Shown here: positions 63,511 through 64,000 of the stretch, piece after piece
How positions within the stretch are numbered: the first letter of the stretch is position 1
How the letters are laid out: each line of letters begins with the position of its first letter
NCBI GenBank assembly: GCA_052078155.1
Contig: JBQJBP010000001.1
Location: 1,426,001-1,490,000 of the forward strand
Reading direction: 5' to 3'
DNA: 64,000 nucleotides
From: CAXBMB01 sp052078155
GTDB lineage: Bacteria; Pseudomonadota; Alphaproteobacteria; Kiloniellales; DSM-21159
The notes under the pieces: model-generated
What the model saw: the letters and a program-made list of their open reading frames with translations, nothing else
Database searches by the model: none
What the model was told of the DNA's origin: nothing
Program-made: the position numbers and the translations under genes

Positions 63511-64000
63511 GTGTTTACCATTTTGCTTCTCGGACTTTTGATCGGCATGCAGCATGCCCTCGAAGTTGACCACCTGGCGGCCGTGGCCTCCATCGCTTCC
63601 GGGCAAAAAAACGTCAAGAAAATCATCACCAGCGGAGCTGTCTGGGGCTTGGGTCACACGCTGACTCTCATGGCCTTTGCCGGGGTCGTGGTAACTCTTG
63701 GGACTGAACTGCCGCCCACACTGGCTGAATGGCTGGAAGGCATCGTCGGGGTCATGTTGGTGGGTCTGGGTATCCATGTGCTGTGGCGTCTCTGGCGGGA
63801 CAAAGTGCACTTCCACCTGCACCGTCACGGCGACGGGGTGGTGCACTTCCACGCCCACTCCCACAAAGGCGAAACCGGTGAGCACAGCGACTCCAGCCAT
63901 GAGCATGAACATCCGCCGCTGCTGCGCACCCTGCTGGTTGGTATGATGCATGGCCTGGCCGGTTCTGCTGCCCTGATGGTCCTGACCGCCACAACCCTGC
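63511..64000 (+). CDS. Nickel/cobalt transporter-like membrane protein (partial)
   Basis: GTG 63511 with AAAGAGA about 10 bases upstream; open to the right edge, so only the first ~163 residues are present. TM1 carries LLLGLLIGMQHALEVDHLAA, with the HALEVDHL motif of NiCoT/NicO-type and UreH-like permeases (HxxxxDH), followed by GAVWGLGHTLTLMAFAGVVV (second conserved His motif). A His-rich cytoplasmic loop (HFHAHSHKGETGEHSDSSHE) precedes GMMHGLAGSAALMVL. Cobalt supply for the adjacent cob genes is the likely role, though nickel or efflux (RcnA-like) cannot be excluded. It is divergent from the riboswitch-controlled operon. Confidence 0.85.
   Translation, partial: MFTILLLGLLIGMQHALEVDHLAAVASIASGQKNVKKIITSGAVWGLGHTLTLMAFAGVVVTLGTELPPTLAEWLEGIVGVMLVGLGIHVLWRLWRDKVHFHLHRHGDGVVHFHAHSHKGETGEHSDSSHEHEHPPLLRTLLVGMMHGLAGSAALMVLTATTL

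Overview
The window is a chromosomal stretch of an alphaproteobacterium. The gene content and order point to the Rhodospirillales/Kiloniellales side rather than Rhizobiales: hflK-hflC-DUF2065-degP, a serB/miaA/ilvB/ilvH/ilvC block, a single-cysteine form of L36 and an aerobic-type cobNOPQ pathway. The species cannot be named. GC is moderately high, genes are densely packed on both strands and many are closed by strong intrinsic terminators. I saw no rRNA, tRNA, insertion sequence, prophage or CRISPR array.

Layout. 1-290 is the tail of an enoyl-CoA hydratase. 353-7215 is a LysR regulator divergent from an M20 peptidase, a MmgE/PrpD protein and a TRAP transporter, which looks like one uptake-and-catabolism unit. 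mreB follows without mreC/mreD, then an XRE-cupin regulator. 9444-11244 is leuA, preceded by a 41-codon leucine-rich leader peptide and a hairpin ending in seven U residues, which suggests attenuation. 11477-14697 holds an M20 amidohydrolase and an unusual pair of unknown genes, one resembling HopA1-type secreted effectors. 14882-19680 is ilvC, ilvH, ilvB, miaA. 19859-26524 is serB, degP, DUF2065, hflC, hflK, mrp. 26668-29685 is a PepSY-like secreted protein divergent from an OmpR-type two-component pair; the secreted protein and the kinase sensor domain both carry Asp/His-rich stretches.

29768-35657 is the glycolate oxidase operon glcD-glcE-(unknown membrane protein)-glcF, with a GntR/FCD-type palindrome upstream of glcD. 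Then come rpmJ, a methyltransferase and a small exported protein. A Fur-box-like site precedes an unknown gene, a DUF2946 protein and a PCu(A)C copper chaperone (38377-40858); after these lies a highly structured noncoding stretch ending in a terminator. 41344-48979 looks like a betaine/N-methyl amino acid catabolic island: Rieske oxygenase, RpiR regulator, dimethylglycine-dehydrogenase-like flavoprotein, enolase-superfamily epimerase and class III aminotransferase. 49351-52707 has a solute-binding protein, nitronate monooxygenase, gpmA and an RNHCP protein.

52741-63170 is a cobalamin cluster: cobC-cobD on plus; cobU-cobW-cobN-cobO-cobQ on minus, preceded by a cobalamin riboswitch. A nickel/cobalt-type transporter runs off the right edge. 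Two copies of an intergenic repeat lie 18.6 kb apart (about 23096-23170 and 41751-41834).

The items most worth following up are the leuA leader, the effector-like pair, the Asp/His-rich sensing module, the protein nested in glcDEF, the structured RNA after the copper chaperone and the dispersed repeat.
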